DNA of 53,986 nt from Prochlorococcus sp. AG-363-C20 (lineage in GTDB: Bacteria > Cyanobacteriota > Cyanobacteriia > PCC-6307 > Cyanobiaceae), in assembly GCA_003280295.1 (NCBI GenBank), contig QCFI01000011.1, positions 1 to 53,986 of the forward strand. The letters run 5' to 3'. Of the stretch, positions 20,043 to 31,404 are shown piece after piece. The notes below the pieces were generated by a model. That model saw nothing but the letters and a program-made list of their open reading frames with translations, had not been told where the DNA came from and ran no database searches. Both the position numbers and the translations under genes were made by a program. Within the stretch, counting starts at the first letter, position 1, and every line of letters begins with the position of its first letter.

Positions 20043-21392
20043 TCACCGTTTTGCTAATAATGCTTCTACAAATTCAAAACTTTTAAAAGGTCTCAAATCC
20101 CTTATACCCTCGCCAGCACCAATAAAACGAATAGGTAATTTTGCTTCTGATGCTACAGCTAATGCCACACCACCACGAGAGGTACCGTCAAGCTTGGTAA
20201 TCACCACTCCAGTTAACCCTGCAGACTGAGCAAAAGCCATTGCCTGACGAAGACCATTTTGACCTTGACTTGAGTCAAGCACCAATAAAGATTCAACTCG
20301 AGCATCTGGAGCAAGCCGATCGATAATCCTTCTAACCTTCTGTAACTCCTCCATAAGATTATGTTTTGTCTGTAACCGTCCAGCTGTATCAACTAACAAC
20401 AAATCAACTCCTTTTGATTTAGCCGCGCCAATTGCATCAAAAACTACAGCAGCTGGGTCTGCATTAGCAGTGGTATTTGCAACCACTTGGATACCACTAC
20501 GGTTTCCCCAAATTTTTACTTGCTCAACAGCAGCAGCTCGAAAAGTATCTGCTGCTGCAATCAAAGCAGAATAACCACTCCTAACAGCAAGATTTGCCAA
20601 CTTTCCAAGAGTGGTTGTCTTGCCTACTCCATTTACACCTACAAGCAACCAGATATTTAAAGAACCTCTTTCAGGTACAAGAAGATCAGCGCCTGAAGAT
20701 TGAATGGGTTTATCAAGAAGATCACAAAGTTTCTCTTTAAGAAAACGAAGTCCTTCATTTGCATCGACAACCTCCTCATTCAAACGACGACGCAAAGCAT
20801 CCAGTATTTGATCAGTTGCTGCCACTCCAGCATCAGCCCTTAAAAGTAAAGTTTCTAAATCATCTACTACATCAGGTGTAAGTGGATCATCACCAAGTTT
20901 TTCTAATAAGCCTGTGACAAACCTCTGACGAGATTTCTCAAGACCTTTTTTAAGTCGACCAAGCCAATCCAATTCTTCCAAAGAAATTTCTTCTGCTTTC
21001 TGACCTTGTGCTTCAAGAACCCCTTTAGACCATGTAAAAGCTTCATCAATATCACTAATCTGTGAATCTTGGCTTTTTGAAGAATTTTCAATATCAGTAA
21101 CAGTCTTTAAAGGCTTTTTTTCTTCAGACGATTCAAATTTATTTTCTGATGATTTTTTTTGAATTTCAAGCTGTTGATCAATTAATTTTTGGCTTAATAC
21201 ATCAGATTTTTTTTCCTGCTGCTGTTGTTTTAACCTAGCAAATGCTTCTTTCGCCCATTGAAGTGAATCATCATGATTAGAAGTATTTTCAAGGTTATTA
21301 TTAATCAAACTGGAAGCAGTTTTATTCTCATCCGAGTGAGAGTCTTCGAAAGAGTCAATATTTTTTCGTTTAAATTCGTCGTAGACCATCAT
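20043..21392 (-). CDS. ftsY: Signal recognition particle receptor FtsY
   Basis: FtsY docks the SRP-ribosome complex at the membrane. The 449-residue protein has a long acidic, Gln/Ser/Glu-rich A domain (about 1-145) and the NG GTPase domain after it. G1 is GVNGVGKTT (252-260). DTFRAAAVEQ, DTAGRLQTKHNLMEEL, TKLDGTSRGG and the C-terminal FIGAGEGIRDLRPF are all present. The A domain contains two similar short helices (LQWAKEAFARLK at 44-55 and FTWSKGVLEAQG at 119-130), which could be membrane or partner contacts. Its start overlaps the nusB stop by four bases. Confidence 0.96.
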   Translation of the reverse strand: MMVYDEFKRKNIDSFEDSHSDENKTASSLINNNLENTSNHDDSLQWAKEAFARLKQQQQEKKSDVLSQKLIDQQLEIQKKSSENKFESSEEKKPLKTVTDIENSSKSQDSQISDIDEAFTWSKGVLEAQGQKAEEISLEELDWLGRLKKGLEKSRQRFVTGLLEKLGDDPLTPDVVDDLETLLLRADAGVAATDQILDALRRRLNEEVVDANEGLRFLKEKLCDLLDKPIQSSGADLLVPERGSLNIWLLVGVNGVGKTTTLGKLANLAVRSGYSALIAAADTFRAAAVEQVKIWGNRSGIQVVANTTANADPAAVVFDAIGAAKSKGVDLLLVDTAGRLQTKHNLMEELQKVRRIIDRLAPDARVESLLVLDSSQGQNGLRQAMAFAQSAGLTGVVITKLDGTSRGGVALAVASEAKLPIRFIGAGEGIRDLRPFKSFEFVEALLAKR

Positions 21393-22027
21393 TCAACAAT
21401 TAGATTTGACGCACTCTGTAATCTTCTCAAAACACCATTAATCATACGGCGACCTTGTTCATCGCTATAGCGATGAGCTAAATGAACAGCTTCATTACAA
21501 GCTACAGCAACAGGCGTCTGAAAATTAATTAAATCTACAAAGGCCAATCTCAATATATCTTGATCAATTCTAGGCAATCTTTTAAGTCTCCAACCTTCCA
21601 TAACAGAATCAAGACGAGCATCAATAATATTCCGTTGTTCAAAAACTAAAGTCACGCGTTTCATGGCCCCAAGACGAATTTCTTCTTGATCACTAAGAAC
21701 TAACAAACGAGGTAAGTCCAAACTTCCAGAGAGGCTATTCAAAACAGTTTCTGACTCAACCAAACAACTGTTTAAATGTTTACGAATTCGATCAACAGAA
21801 GTTTTGTTCAAATCTTGTAATTCAGTTTCCAGTAAATGCTGTTGAGCTATTTCCAGTTGTCCAGCAGCGTTATCCAAACCTTCACGACAATATTCCATCA
21901 GACTTTGAAGGGCCCTAGTTAAAAGACCTTCAAAAGATAAAGACTCCAATTTACCAATCTCATACTCTGGAATTTGGCCCAAAATTAAAAGCGCTAATTC
22001 ACGTGAGACAGACCTAGGTTTAATCAT
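21389..22027 (-). CDS. nusB: Transcription antitermination factor NusB
   Basis: NusB with NusE binds boxA RNA in rRNA antitermination. The 212-residue protein is longer than the E. coli form because of an insert in its N-terminal half (about 40-115). The conserved N terminus SRELALLILGQIPEYE and the C-terminal helices WRLKRLPRIDQDILRLAFVDLI and PVAVACNEAVHLAHRYSDEQGRRMINGVLRRL identify it. The extension is usual in cyanobacteria as I recall. The stop overlaps the ftsY start, and the DUF502 gene ends 25 bases upstream. Confidence 0.94.
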   Translation of the reverse strand: MIKPRSVSRELALLILGQIPEYEIGKLESLSFEGLLTRALQSLMEYCREGLDNAAGQLEIAQQHLLETELQDLNKTSVDRIRKHLNSCLVESETVLNSLSGSLDLPRLLVLSDQEEIRLGAMKRVTLVFEQRNIIDARLDSVMEGWRLKRLPRIDQDILRLAFVDLINFQTPVAVACNEAVHLAHRYSDEQGRRMINGVLRRLQSASNLIVE

Positions 22028-22052
22028 CTCAACAAGACTCTGAAGATAACTA

Positions 22053-22835
22053 TCAACTCTGGGAAGAAGCTGAAGAGGTTGCTGTCGTTGTTCTCAATTG
22101 AGCAAAGAGACTCGAGAAACTTCGATTAGCTGTTGGCTCTCGATCATCAGGGTTAACTATTCCAGCTGAAATAATAGTTCTAAAGGCATCCTCAACAGAA
22201 ATATTTAAATCCTTAACTGATGACTCTGGAACAAGCGTATACCAACCGGTAGTAGGGTTTGGAGCTGTAGGAATAAAAACACTTAATAGAGGTTCATCCA
22301 ATTCTGGCTGTAAAGAAGGGCCAACTAAACCAGTCACAAATCCAACACTAAAAAGGCCTTCACGTGGATATTCAACCAAAACCACTCTGCGAAATCTAGT
22401 CGAATTATCTCTCAAGAAAGTTTCTAAGAGTTGCTTAAGAGTTTTATAAACCGAACCAGCTAAAGGAATACGCGAAAGAGTACCTTCTCCAAACTCTAAT
22501 AACCAACGCCCAACAAAATTACGAGCCATTAAGCCAATTAAAAGAATTCCTAACAAAGGCACTGTCAGGCCTAACGCAAGATTAATTAAATCCTGCAAAA
22601 GAGGATTGAGAGTAATAAAAGGGTTTAATTGCTTTGGAATCGAAGTAAGGAACGCCAAAACAAAGCGACTTACAACAGTAGAAAGCCAAATTGTGGTCGC
22701 CAATGGAATTACTACAAGCAATCCCGCTATTAGGTCATTCTTAAGATCCTGCTGAAGCCTAGAAGCCAAAGAAAGATCTGTTCTGGGAGTGGATTCGACC
22801 AAGAATGTTCTTTTACCTTTTCCTATTTTATTCAA
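22053..22835 (-). CDS. DUF502 membrane protein
   Basis: A 260-residue membrane protein of family DUF502. Two hydrophobic helices are seen, about 38-65 (AGLLVVIPLATTIWLSTVV..) and 85-110 (LALGLTVPLLGILLIGLMA). A conserved loop follows, with IPLAGSVYKTLKQLLETF, VVLVEYPREGLFSVGFVTG and VFIPTAPNPTTGWYTLVPE. The family is broad in bacteria and found next to many genes, but its biochemical role is not known. The Ser/Thr-rich end is probably disordered. Likely co-transcribed with nusB-ftsY downstream; divergent from queG. Confidence 0.9.
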   Translation of the reverse strand: MNKIGKGKRTFLVESTPRTDLSLASRLQQDLKNDLIAGLLVVIPLATTIWLSTVVSRFVLAFLTSIPKQLNPFITLNPLLQDLINLALGLTVPLLGILLIGLMARNFVGRWLLEFGEGTLSRIPLAGSVYKTLKQLLETFLRDNSTRFRRVVLVEYPREGLFSVGFVTGLVGPSLQPELDEPLLSVFIPTAPNPTTGWYTLVPESSVKDLNISVEDAFRTIISAGIVNPDDREPTANRSFSSLFAQLRTTTATSSASSQS

Positions 22836-23035
22836 CTAAGGTAACAATTTTTCTTTACAAAAGAAAACCAATTGGGACAGTAGTGAAGCCAAGCAACACA
22901 AAAACAAACTTTTTTCTTCTCTCTTGACCTTAAAACCTGCGTAAAAACAATGGGAAGCCTAAAAATCAGCTATGAATTGTCCAAGAAGCTTAGGTATGCT
23001 TAAACATGCTGTTCTAAGATTTTTTTACATTTATT

Positions 23036-24001
23036 TTGAAAAGAAGAAAAATCCAAAATCAACTAGAACTAAGTCAAGAACTTAAAAAAGCAGCAATAAA
23101 ACAAGGATTTAATCTAGTAGGAATTGCAAGAGTTCCAGGAAGTGAACGCATAGAACTCCGAACAGCAGCCTTACAACGCTGGCTCAACGCAGGGCATCAA
23201 GGTGAAATGAAATGGATGGAAGCTCCACGAAGACAAAACATTGAAACACTTCTCGAAGGAGTCAAAAGCATTCTTTCAGTAGGACTGAACTATTACGTAA
23301 AAAAAGAAAAAAACCCTAAAGCATTATCAATAGCTCGCTATGCCTGGGGAAAGGACTATCACAAAATAATCAACAAAAAGCTCAAACACGTAGGAAAATG
23401 GCTCCAAAAAGAAAGCCCCAACTGTCGATGGAAAATATGTGTCGATTCAGCTCCGTTACTCGACAAAGTATGGGCCGAAGAAGCTGGACTGGGTTGGATT
23501 GGTAAACACAGCAATCTTATAAATAAAGAATATGGATCTTGGATTGTTTTAGGACATCTTTTATGTACAGAAACTCTTCTGCCAGACATTCCAGCAAAAC
23601 CAGTCTGCGGTAAATGTCAAATCTGTATAGAACAATGTCCTACTCAAGCAATAACAGAACCCTTTGTAGTCGATTCAAATAGTTGCCTGGCATATCACAC
23701 AATTGAAAACAGAGCCTCAAAATTACCAGAAGAAATTAAATCATCATTAGGTAATTGGATTGCTGGTTGTGATATTTGCCAAGAAGTTTGTCCATGGAAT
23801 AAAAAAGAGCTATTAAGTAGTCAAGACCCAGACATGGCTCCAAGAGATTGGATCTTAAAATTAACAAAAAAACAAGTGCTTTCCTGGAGTGACAATAAAT
23901 GGGAAGAGCAGCTCAGTGGATCTACACTCAAAAGAATTAAACCTTGGATGTGGCGTCGTAATGCTGAAGCAATACAAAGTGAAGTTAACTCCTATTCTTA
24001 G
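23036..24001 (+). CDS. queG: Epoxyqueuosine reductase
   Basis: QueG reduces epoxyqueuosine to queuosine at the wobble base of tRNAs using cobalamin and iron-sulfur clusters. The 321-residue protein has the N-terminal LVGIARVPGSERIELR, HQGEMKWM and SILSVGLNYY, then VDSAPLLDKVWAEEAGLGWIGKHSNLI. Two 4Fe-4S motifs are CGKCQICIEQCP and CDICQEVCPWN. Length fits the short form without HEAT repeats. The frame begins with TTG 23036; no nearby ATG keeps the N terminus. It stands 200 bases from the divergent DUF502 gene, and the TPR gene follows after 19 bases. Confidence 0.92.
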   Translation: MKRRKIQNQLELSQELKKAAIKQGFNLVGIARVPGSERIELRTAALQRWLNAGHQGEMKWMEAPRRQNIETLLEGVKSILSVGLNYYVKKEKNPKALSIARYAWGKDYHKIINKKLKHVGKWLQKESPNCRWKICVDSAPLLDKVWAEEAGLGWIGKHSNLINKEYGSWIVLGHLLCTETLLPDIPAKPVCGKCQICIEQCPTQAITEPFVVDSNSCLAYHTIENRASKLPEEIKSSLGNWIAGCDICQEVCPWNKKELLSSQDPDMAPRDWILKLTKKQVLSWSDNKWEEQLSGSTLKRIKPWMWRRNAEAIQSEVNSYS

Positions 24002-24020
24002 CAAGAGTTAAAAAGGTGAA

Positions 24021-24902
24021 ATGATCTTAAATCAAAACCGACTTAGAAATACAAAGAATTGGCTTTTATTTATTGCTATAGGGCTTGGAGTCTCTTTTAT
24101 ACAAAAACCAGCAAATTCTTTTGTTCCTTATGTTTTTCAACCAAATTTAAAAAGTTTAAATAATGCAAGTATTAATCTTGGAAAAACTGCTGCACAATTA
24201 TTTCATTTTGGTCAAAACAAAGAAGCCTCTAGGGTAGCCAAATTAGCAGTGCAATTAAACCCAAATGATGAACGTCTCTGGTCAATCCTTGCCAACATAC
24301 AAGTTAGAAATAACTTACTCAAAGAAGCAAGCCAATCACTTTCTAAAGCAAAAAAACTTAATCCTAAAAATGCAAAACTGTGGTTTGCAGAGGGTCAATT
24401 AAGTCTCCAACAAAAAAAAACCAAGCATGCTATTACCTTAATTAAAAAAGGATTAAGTATAGAACCTAATAATGCAAATGCATACTTTCAATTAGGCAAT
24501 GCACAAATAATGCAATCAAAACTACAATCTGCACTCGAATCTTTTCAAAAAGCTTCACAAATTCAACCTAATTTTTGGGAAGCTATTAATAATCAAGGCC
24601 TTGTTCTTTTTGAAATGGGAAAAACAAATGATGCCATCTATATTTGGCGTAATGTTCTGACAATAAATGAAAATTCTGAACCAATGCTTGCTTTGGCTGC
24701 AGCACTAAATCAAATTAAAAAAAACAATAAAGAATCTTTAAAGCTAGCCCAAAAAGCTCTCGTTCAAAATCCAAATTACGTGTCTTCTAAACATCAATCA
24801 GAACAACTTTGGGGAAAAAAGCTGCAACATGCAACTCGATTACTTTTAAAAAACCCAAACTTGAAAGATGATGTAAAGAGAGCTTTAGCAAACTCTAACT
24901 AA
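24021..24902 (+). CDS. TPR-repeat protein, probably exported or membrane-anchored
   Basis: A 293-residue protein with an N-terminal hydrophobic segment (about 14-31, WLLFIAIGLGVSFIQKP) that could be a signal or anchor. At least four to five tetratricopeptide repeats lie at about 50-250, each with the A/P pattern ending in LNPN or IEPNN (for example AVQLNPNDERLWSILANI, LSIEPNNANAYFQLGNAQ, QIQPNFWEAINNQGLVLFEMG). TPRs mediate protein contacts. The partner is unknown. It lies between queG and the topoisomerase gene on the same strand. Confidence 0.88.
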   Translation: MILNQNRLRNTKNWLLFIAIGLGVSFIQKPANSFVPYVFQPNLKSLNNASINLGKTAAQLFHFGQNKEASRVAKLAVQLNPNDERLWSILANIQVRNNLLKEASQSLSKAKKLNPKNAKLWFAEGQLSLQQKKTKHAITLIKKGLSIEPNNANAYFQLGNAQIMQSKLQSALESFQKASQIQPNFWEAINNQGLVLFEMGKTNDAIYIWRNVLTINENSEPMLALAAALNQIKKNNKESLKLAQKALVQNPNYVSSKHQSEQLWGKKLQHATRLLLKNPNLKDDVKRALANSN

Positions 24903-24987
24903 AAAGATTGGATCATGATATAAAACTTGGTAAGCGTCTAATAGATCAGTAGGCTGAGCGCTATTCGGCGTCTAATCCCTAATCTGG

Positions 24988-27474
24988 ATGGTCGAGGAGC
25001 GTCTACAACCAATTTCTCTGCATCAAGAAATGCAGCGCTCTTACCTCGAATACGCTATGAGCGTAATCGTAGGAAGAGCTTTACCTGATGTAAGAGATGG
25101 ACTCAAGCCAGTTCAAAGGAGAATTCTTTTTGCAATGTATGAGCTTGGTCTGACTCCAGATCGGCCTTACCGCAAATGTGCTCGAGTTGTTGGAGATGTC
25201 TTAGGTAAATATCACCCACATGGAGACCAAGCTGTCTATGACGCGTTAGTACGTCTAGTCCAAAATTTTTCAAGTCGTTATCCAATACTTGATGGGCACG
25301 GAAATTTTGGATCTGTAGATGACGACCCTCCAGCAGCAATGAGATATACCGAAACACGCTTAGCACCAATTGCACATCAAGCATTACTTAATGAAATTGG
25401 ATCCAAAACTGTTGATTTCTCTCCTAACTTTGATGGATCTCAACAAGAACCAACTGTTCTTCCAGCTCAATTACCATTTCTTCTCCTCAATGGTTGTTCA
25501 GGTATCGCTGTAGGGATGGCAACAAGCATTCCACCTCATAATTTAAATGAAATAGTAGATGGAGTTATAGCTTTAATTAAAAAACCAAATTTATCTAATG
25601 AACAGTTACTGGAAATTATTCCAGGACCTGATTTCCCTACAGGTGGAGAAGTTTTATTAGGTAGTGGATTAAGAGAAACATATATAAAAGGAAAAGGTAG
25701 TATTCCTATGAGAGGTTTAACACATATAGAAGAAATTCAACCTGGTAAAGGTAAGCACCGAAGAAGTGCGATTATCATTACTGAATTACCTTATCAACTA
25801 AGCAAAGCTGGTTGGATAGAAAAAGTAGCTGAACTAGTTAATGATGGAAAAATTAATGGAATTGCTGATATTAGAGATGAAAGTGATCGAGAGGGTATGA
25901 GAATTGTTGTAGAGCTAAGGCGTGATACTAATCCAGAAAATATTTTAATAGATTTACAAAGAAGAACATCATTACAAAGTAATTTTGGAGCAATTCTGCT
26001 CGCACTGGTTGATGGTCAACCAAAACAACTTTCACTGAAACTCTTATTAGAAAAATTTCTAGAATATAGAGAGTTAACTCTAATCAAAAGAACAAAATAT
26101 TTACTAACAAAAACATTAGATCGATTAGAAATTTTAGAAGGACTGACTAAAGCATTAAAAAACTTAAGACCTGTAATAGAAATGATCGAAAAAGCAAAAG
26201 ATGCTCTTGAAGCAAAAGCAAAACTTCAAGTGAGACTTGAAATAAACGAAACTCAGGCAGAAGCAGTTTTAGCAATGCCTCTTCGTAGATTAACAAGCCT
26301 TGAACAAACTAGTCTTCATCAAGAAATAAAAGAATTAAACAATCAAAAAGAAAAATTAGAATTATTGCTTAAAAATCGTAATAAATTATTAGAAACTCTA
26401 GTTAATGAATTAAAGCAAATAAAAAAAAGATTTGGAAACGCAAGGAGAACTCGTCTTATTGAGGGTGGAGATCAATTGTTAGCAGAAAAGATTGCCCATC
26501 AACGACCTAATATAGAATTACAAAAACAACAAGCTTTTGCAGGTTTACCTCCTGAAGGAAGGTTACTTATTCAAGATAATAATCAAGTAAAAATTGTTAG
26601 TCCTCAGGTACTGGGACGACTCCATTTAAATGAAAGTTCTCAATTGGGTGAAGAAACAACACCTGCAAGACTAATTTGGCCTATAGAATCTAAGCCAAAA
26701 ATTTTAGCAATAACAAAAACAGGTAGAGTCGCTTTAGTTAGATGGGAATTTGCAGGACAACAACCTGGATTATTAGAAAAATTCTTACCTTCTGGATTAG
26801 AAGGAGAAGTCATAGTTTCGCTTCATTTTTTACCAAATGACGATAGCCTCAGTATTGGTCTTCTTACAAGTGATGGCAGATTTAAAAGGTTAGCTATTGA
26901 AGAAGTTTTAGAATTATCTGGCAGAGCAGCAACTATTTTAAAACTTAAAGACGGTGTAATCCTTAAGTCTGCAGTTATCTGTCATCCAAAAGGTGAAGTA
27001 GCAATAATAAGTTCTTTTGGAAGAATATTAAGGCTTCAGGTCTGTGATGAATCACTACCATTAATGGGAAAACTTGCTCAAGGACCTATGACCATGAAAA
27101 CTTTTCCAGGAGAATTAATCACAGGTGCAATATCTACTTCAAAAGCTTATGAAAACAATCTAGTTCTTGTAAGTAAATATGGGAAGGTTAGAAAACTTGA
27201 ATTCTCAAAGATAAGAAAATGTCAACGTGGAGATTTTGGTGAAATGGCTACTCCGCTGAAGAGCATAAATAAAAATATAGATCAAATAATAGATGTATAC
27301 CATGCAAATTTAATAGGAAGTATTATTACTAATAAAGGTAGAAATGCTAGATTATCTCCACATGATTTAGATAAAGTTATCACAAATGAAAACATAATAA
27401 AGTTTATTGATTTAAAAGAAGATGAATATATAGAAAGAATAATACCATTAATCTCTCCAGATGATAAATTATGA
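24988..27474 (+). CDS. Type IIA DNA topoisomerase A subunit (GyrA/ParC-like)
   Basis: An 828-residue subunit that breaks and rejoins DNA. The active-site tyrosine is Y120 in AMRYTETRL. The winged-helix region has [12 protein letters not shown], with Q81 at the place of E. coli GyrA Ser83 and D85 at Asp87. A coiled coil lies near 430-480. The C-terminal beta-pinwheel repeats follow (about 510-820), but the GyrA box (QRRGGxG) appears only as QRGDFG at 746-751. This suggests a ParC-like or divergent GyrA. The B subunit is not in the window. Its end overlaps the convergent purF by six bases. Confidence 0.93.
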   Translation: MVEERLQPISLHQEMQRSYLEYAMSVIVGRALPDVRDGLKPVQRRILFAMYELGLTPDRPYRKCARVVGDVLGKYHPHGDQAVYDALVRLVQNFSSRYPILDGHGNFGSVDDDPPAAMRYTETRLAPIAHQALLNEIGSKTVDFSPNFDGSQQEPTVLPAQLPFLLLNGCSGIAVGMATSIPPHNLNEIVDGVIALIKKPNLSNEQLLEIIPGPDFPTGGEVLLGSGLRETYIKGKGSIPMRGLTHIEEIQPGKGKHRRSAIIITELPYQLSKAGWIEKVAELVNDGKINGIADIRDESDREGMRIVVELRRDTNPENILIDLQRRTSLQSNFGAILLALVDGQPKQLSLKLLLEKFLEYRELTLIKRTKYLLTKTLDRLEILEGLTKALKNLRPVIEMIEKAKDALEAKAKLQVRLEINETQAEAVLAMPLRRLTSLEQTSLHQEIKELNNQKEKLELLLKNRNKLLETLVNELKQIKKRFGNARRTRLIEGGDQLLAEKIAHQRPNIELQKQQAFAGLPPEGRLLIQDNNQVKIVSPQVLGRLHLNESSQLGEETTPARLIWPIESKPKILAITKTGRVALVRWEFAGQQPGLLEKFLPSGLEGEVIVSLHFLPNDDSLSIGLLTSDGRFKRLAIEEVLELSGRAATILKLKDGVILKSAVICHPKGEVAIISSFGRILRLQVCDESLPLMGKLAQGPMTMKTFPGELITGAISTSKAYENNLVLVSKYGKVRKLEFSKIRKCQRGDFGEMATPLKSINKNIDQIIDVYHANLIGSIITNKGRNARLSPHDLDKVITNENIIKFIDLKEDEYIERIIPLISPDDKL

Positions 27475-28926
27475 TAAATATTCTTTTTCTACCCAATCTA
27501 AATATTCTTTTGTAACTGTCCCAGTAACATATTCACCTGTAAAGCAAGACAAGTCAAGATCAGAAACTGATGATTGATCTATGATAGATTTTTTCAAATT
27601 TTCAACCTTTTGATATATCATTTTATCAATAGACAATTTTTCTTCTATTTGGGCAATGGAGCGATTATGTGCTATTAATTCAGACCGGCTAGGCATATTG
27701 ATCCCATAAACATGTGGGAAACGAACTGGGGGAGCAGCTGAGGTAAATATCACTTTATTAGCTCCTGCAATACGAGCCATTTGAACAATTTGTTTAGAAG
27801 TTGTTCCACGTACAACCGAATCATCTACTAGTAAGATATTTTTATTCTTAAATTCAGTCCCCATAGCATTTAACTTTTGCCGAACTGATTTTTTCCTTTG
27901 TAATTGACCTGGCATTATAAAAGTTCTACCAATATAACGATTTTTATAAAAACCCTCACGATATTCTATACCTAATTGTCTAGCAACTTGCATAGCTGCA
28001 GGTCTAGAAGATTCAGGAATAGGCATTACAACATCGATATCTCCTGATGACACATATTTTTTAATTGTTTGCGCAAGTGAATCACCCATTCTTAGTCTTG
28101 CTTCATATACAGAAATTCCATTCATTATTGAATCAGGCCTAGCTAAATATACATATTCAAAAGAGCAAGGAAAAAGTTGTGGATTTTCAGAACATTGACA
28201 TGAATAAAATTCTCCATTCACTGATATGAAAATAGCTTCCCCAGGTTCTACATCTCTTACTATTTCATAGTCATTATTTTCAATTACAAGAGACTCACTA
28301 GCAAGGATCCAATCATATTTATTTTTTTTATTCAACCTTCTTCCAATAACTAATGGCCTAATACCAAAAGGGTCTCTAAAAGCTAAAATTCCATGGCCAG
28401 CAATTAACGAAATAGCAGCATAAGATCCATCTATTCTTTTATGGATTGCTTTTACTGCATTAAAAAGATGTTCAGGAGATAAAGCTATACCAGATATTTC
28501 TGATTGTATTTCTGTTGCTAAAACATTTAAAAGCATCTCAGTATCACTAGTTGAATTAGTATGACGACGATCTTTACTAAAAAGATCTTTTTCTAATTGT
28601 CTAGTATTTATTAGATTTCCATTATGAACTAAAATTATTCCATAAGGTGCATTTACATAAAAAGGCTGTGCTTCTTCTTCTCTATCTGCTGCTCCTTTAG
28701 TTGCATATCTAACATGACCTAATCCAATATTACCTCTTAAAACTCGCATATCTCTAGTTCGATAAGCTTCACGAACTTGCCCCTTTGATTTACGTAAATG
28801 AAAAACACTTTCTTGCATCGTTGCAATACCTGTTGAATCTTGGCCACGATGCTGAAGTAATAACAAACTATCGTAAATTTGTTGATTAACCTCATCTTCA
28901 GAATGAATACCTACTATTCCGCACAT
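27469..28926 (-). CDS. purF: Amidophosphoribosyltransferase
   Basis: PurF joins glutamine-derived ammonia to PRPP, the committing step of purine synthesis. The ATG at 28926 is followed at once by the nucleophile C2 ([14 protein letters not shown]), so no propeptide is expected, unlike B. subtilis PurF. The glutaminase domain has [10 protein letters not shown] and GHVRYATKG. The phosphoribosyl domain has [12 protein letters not shown] and the PRPP loop [18 protein letters not shown] at 28944 would add six residues in front of the cysteine and is rejected. It lies just downstream of purL on the same strand. Confidence 0.96.
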   Translation of the reverse strand: MCGIVGIHSEDEVNQQIYDSLLLLQHRGQDSTGIATMQESVFHLRKSKGQVREAYRTRDMRVLRGNIGLGHVRYATKGAADREEEAQPFYVNAPYGIILVHNGNLINTRQLEKDLFSKDRRHTNSTSDTEMLLNVLATEIQSEISGIALSPEHLFNAVKAIHKRIDGSYAAISLIAGHGILAFRDPFGIRPLVIGRRLNKKNKYDWILASESLVIENNDYEIVRDVEPGEAIFISVNGEFYSCQCSENPQLFPCSFEYVYLARPDSIMNGISVYEARLRMGDSLAQTIKKYVSSGDIDVVMPIPESSRPAAMQVARQLGIEYREGFYKNRYIGRTFIMPGQLQRKKSVRQKLNAMGTEFKNKNILLVDDSVVRGTTSKQIVQMARIAGANKVIFTSAAPPVRFPHVYGINMPSRSELIAHNRSIAQIEEKLSIDKMIYQKVENLKKSIIDQSSVSDLDLSCFTGEYVTGTVTKEYLDWVEKEYLS

Positions 28927-28974
28927 TAGTAAATCAATCCTCAATTAATTAAATCAATGAGACTTAAACAATCA

Positions 28975-31401
28975 TTAAATCAAAGAAGAATTTTGAATAC
29001 CTATGCGACGGGGTATAGCATTCTCAAAAGAACTCCTTAATTCAGACAAAGGTAATTTAATCAATTGTTTTCCCATTTGTGAAATTAGTAGTTCCTTCTC
29101 TACTGTAACTTTACCTATTTTACTAGCAGAAACTCTTCCAGAAGATTGATTTTTAACTTCATTCAATAATAATTTCCAAGCTGTTTCATTTTCAGAAGAA
29201 ATGCTAATGATTATTCTAGCACCACCTTCTGCAAAAAGAAGTCTATCTAAACGAGCTTTGCTAGATGGAATTTCCCAATGAGCTCCTAAATCAGATGAAA
29301 TGCAACATTCTGCAATTGTTATTGCTATTCCTCCATCTGATACATCATGAGCAGAACGAATAAGTCCATTATTTATTGCTTGACGTAAAAAAGATTGTAT
29401 TGATTTTTCTTTCTCTAAATCAATTTCAGGTGGTCTTCCAGTCAAAGAATTATGTATACACTCCAAATAACTGCTAGCGCCTAAACCAACTCTTAAATCA
29501 CCTATAAGCGTTAAATCTATAGGCACACCAAGCATCCAAATCGAATCACCAGCTTCAACCCATGCTTGTTTACATAAGTTATCTAAATTATCAATTAAGC
29601 CAATCATTCCAACTACTGGAGTCGGATGAATAGGTTGTATCGTTTGATCAGTGAGTCGTGTCTCATTATATAAAGAAACATTTCCACCAGTAACAGGTGT
29701 TTCTAAAATTTTGCAAGCTTTGGATAAACCTTTACAAGCCAAAGATAATTGCCAATAACCAATAGGATTTTCTGGAGAAGAAAAGTTTAAATTATTAGTT
29801 ATTGCTAAAGGCTCAGCACCAACGCAACTAATGTTACGTGCTGCTTCAACAACAGCAGCCATGCCACCTCTCTCTGGATCTAATGAAACCCATCTATTTG
29901 GACAATCAACAACAGCCGCTATACCTCTATTAGAATTCTTACCATCTTGTGGCCTAAGTCTTATAACAGCTGAATCAGCATTTCCAGGTTTTATAATAGT
30001 ATTTGCTTGAACTTGATAATCATATTGATTATAAATCCAACGTTTTGAAGCAATTGTTGGATCATCTAATAATGTTAATAATATTTGATTCCATGATAAA
30101 TTTTTATTTAATTCATTATGTTCAATAAATTCTATCCCTTCAAGAGTTGATTTAGGTAAACTTTTTTCATTCCATTTCCAATGATTTTCGATATTTTCAG
30201 GTATATCAGCGATTAAATTATGTTTGTTTATAGGTGTGTCTTCAGCTAATGCATTAGCTGGAAGTTCAGCAACAATGTTACCTTTATGCAAAACACGAAC
30301 AATATTTTCTTTAAGAACTTTACCTACTACTGAAACTCTTAATCCCCAACGTTCGAATCTTTCCATTAATTGAATTTGTCGTTCTGGTTTAACAATAAAA
30401 AGCATTCTTTCTTGCGATTCTGATAATAAAAACTCATACGCAGTCATTTCCATTTCACGAGCAGGTACTCGATCAAGGTCAAGTTCAATACCTAGACCAC
30501 CTTTTGCTGCCATTTCAGAACAACTACATGTCAAACCAGCAGCACCCATATCCTGAGCTGCAACGACATCACCTTTTTTAAAAGTCTCTAAACACGCTTC
30601 TATCAAACCCTTCTCCAAAAAAGGATCTCCAACTTGTACAGCAGGGCGGTCATCCAAAGAAGAACTAGTAAGTTCAGCACTGGCAAAACTTGCTCCACCC
30701 ATACCATCACGACCTGTAGTACTCCCAACATAAATAACTGGATAATTAATACCTTCTGCTCCAGAACAAACAATTTCTTCTGTTTCCATTAAACCTAAAG
30801 CCATTGCATTTACTAAAGGATTACCTGAATAACTCTCGTCAAATGAAATTTCACCTCCAACAGTAGGAACACCAACACAATTTCCATAATGAGCTATTCC
30901 AGCTACTACTCCTTCCATTAAAGAAATATTTTTTTTATCTTCTATAGGGCCAAAACGTAAAGAATTTAATATTGCTATAGGCCTAGCTCCCATCGTAAAA
31001 ATATCTCGAAGTATTCCTCCAACACCAGTGGCTGCACCTTGAAAAGGTTCTAATGCAGAAGGATGATTATGACTTTCTATTTTAAAAGCCAACTTTTGAC
31101 CTTCACCTAGATCAACAACTCCTGCATTTTCCCCAGGACCAACAAGAATTCGAGGACCTTTAGTAGGAAAATCCTTAAGTAATAATCGTGAATTTCTATA
31201 GCAACAATGTTCTGACCACATTACGCCAAACATACCAAGTTCTGTTCTGTTAGGTGGTCTATTTAAACGTCTACAAATTTCCACATAATCTTCTTCTTTT
31301 AAACCTTCTTCTTTTAATGCAAGTATGACATCATAATCAACAGAAAACGATTCCATTTTTATTAAATTTCGAAAATTAATTTTTAAAAAATCTTTTGACA
31401 T
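28975..31401 (-). CDS. purL: Phosphoribosylformylglycinamidine synthase subunit PurL
   Basis: PurL converts FGAR to FGAM with ATP, working with PurQ and PurS in small-subunit systems. The 808-residue protein has [71 protein letters not shown] and the repeated AIR-synthase-like fold in the second half ([15 protein letters not shown]). The first ATG is at 31401, three bases after the upstream gene's stop. A second ATG at 31356 (MESFSVDYD) also fits the family length. The pair purL-purF is followed leftward by the topoisomerase in the opposite direction. Confidence 0.95.
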   Translation of the reverse strand: MSKDFLKINFRNLIKMESFSVDYDVILALKEEGLKEEDYVEICRRLNRPPNRTELGMFGVMWSEHCCYRNSRLLLKDFPTKGPRILVGPGENAGVVDLGEGQKLAFKIESHNHPSALEPFQGAATGVGGILRDIFTMGARPIAILNSLRFGPIEDKKNISLMEGVVAGIAHYGNCVGVPTVGGEISFDESYSGNPLVNAMALGLMETEEIVCSGAEGINYPVIYVGSTTGRDGMGGASFASAELTSSSLDDRPAVQVGDPFLEKGLIEACLETFKKGDVVAAQDMGAAGLTCSCSEMAAKGGLGIELDLDRVPAREMEMTAYEFLLSESQERMLFIVKPERQIQLMERFERWGLRVSVVGKVLKENIVRVLHKGNIVAELPANALAEDTPINKHNLIADIPENIENHWKWNEKSLPKSTLEGIEFIEHNELNKNLSWNQILLTLLDDPTIASKRWIYNQYDYQVQANTIIKPGNADSAVIRLRPQDGKNSNRGIAAVVDCPNRWVSLDPERGGMAAVVEAARNISCVGAEPLAITNNLNFSSPENPIGYWQLSLACKGLSKACKILETPVTGGNVSLYNETRLTDQTIQPIHPTPVVGMIGLIDNLDNLCKQAWVEAGDSIWMLGVPIDLTLIGDLRVGLGASSYLECIHNSLTGRPPEIDLEKEKSIQSFLRQAINNGLIRSAHDVSDGGIAITIAECCISSDLGAHWEIPSSKARLDRLLFAEGGARIIISISSENETAWKLLLNEVKNQSSGRVSASKIGKVTVEKELLISQMGKQLIKLPLSELRSSFENAIPRRIGIQNSSLI

Positions 31402-31404
31402 AAA

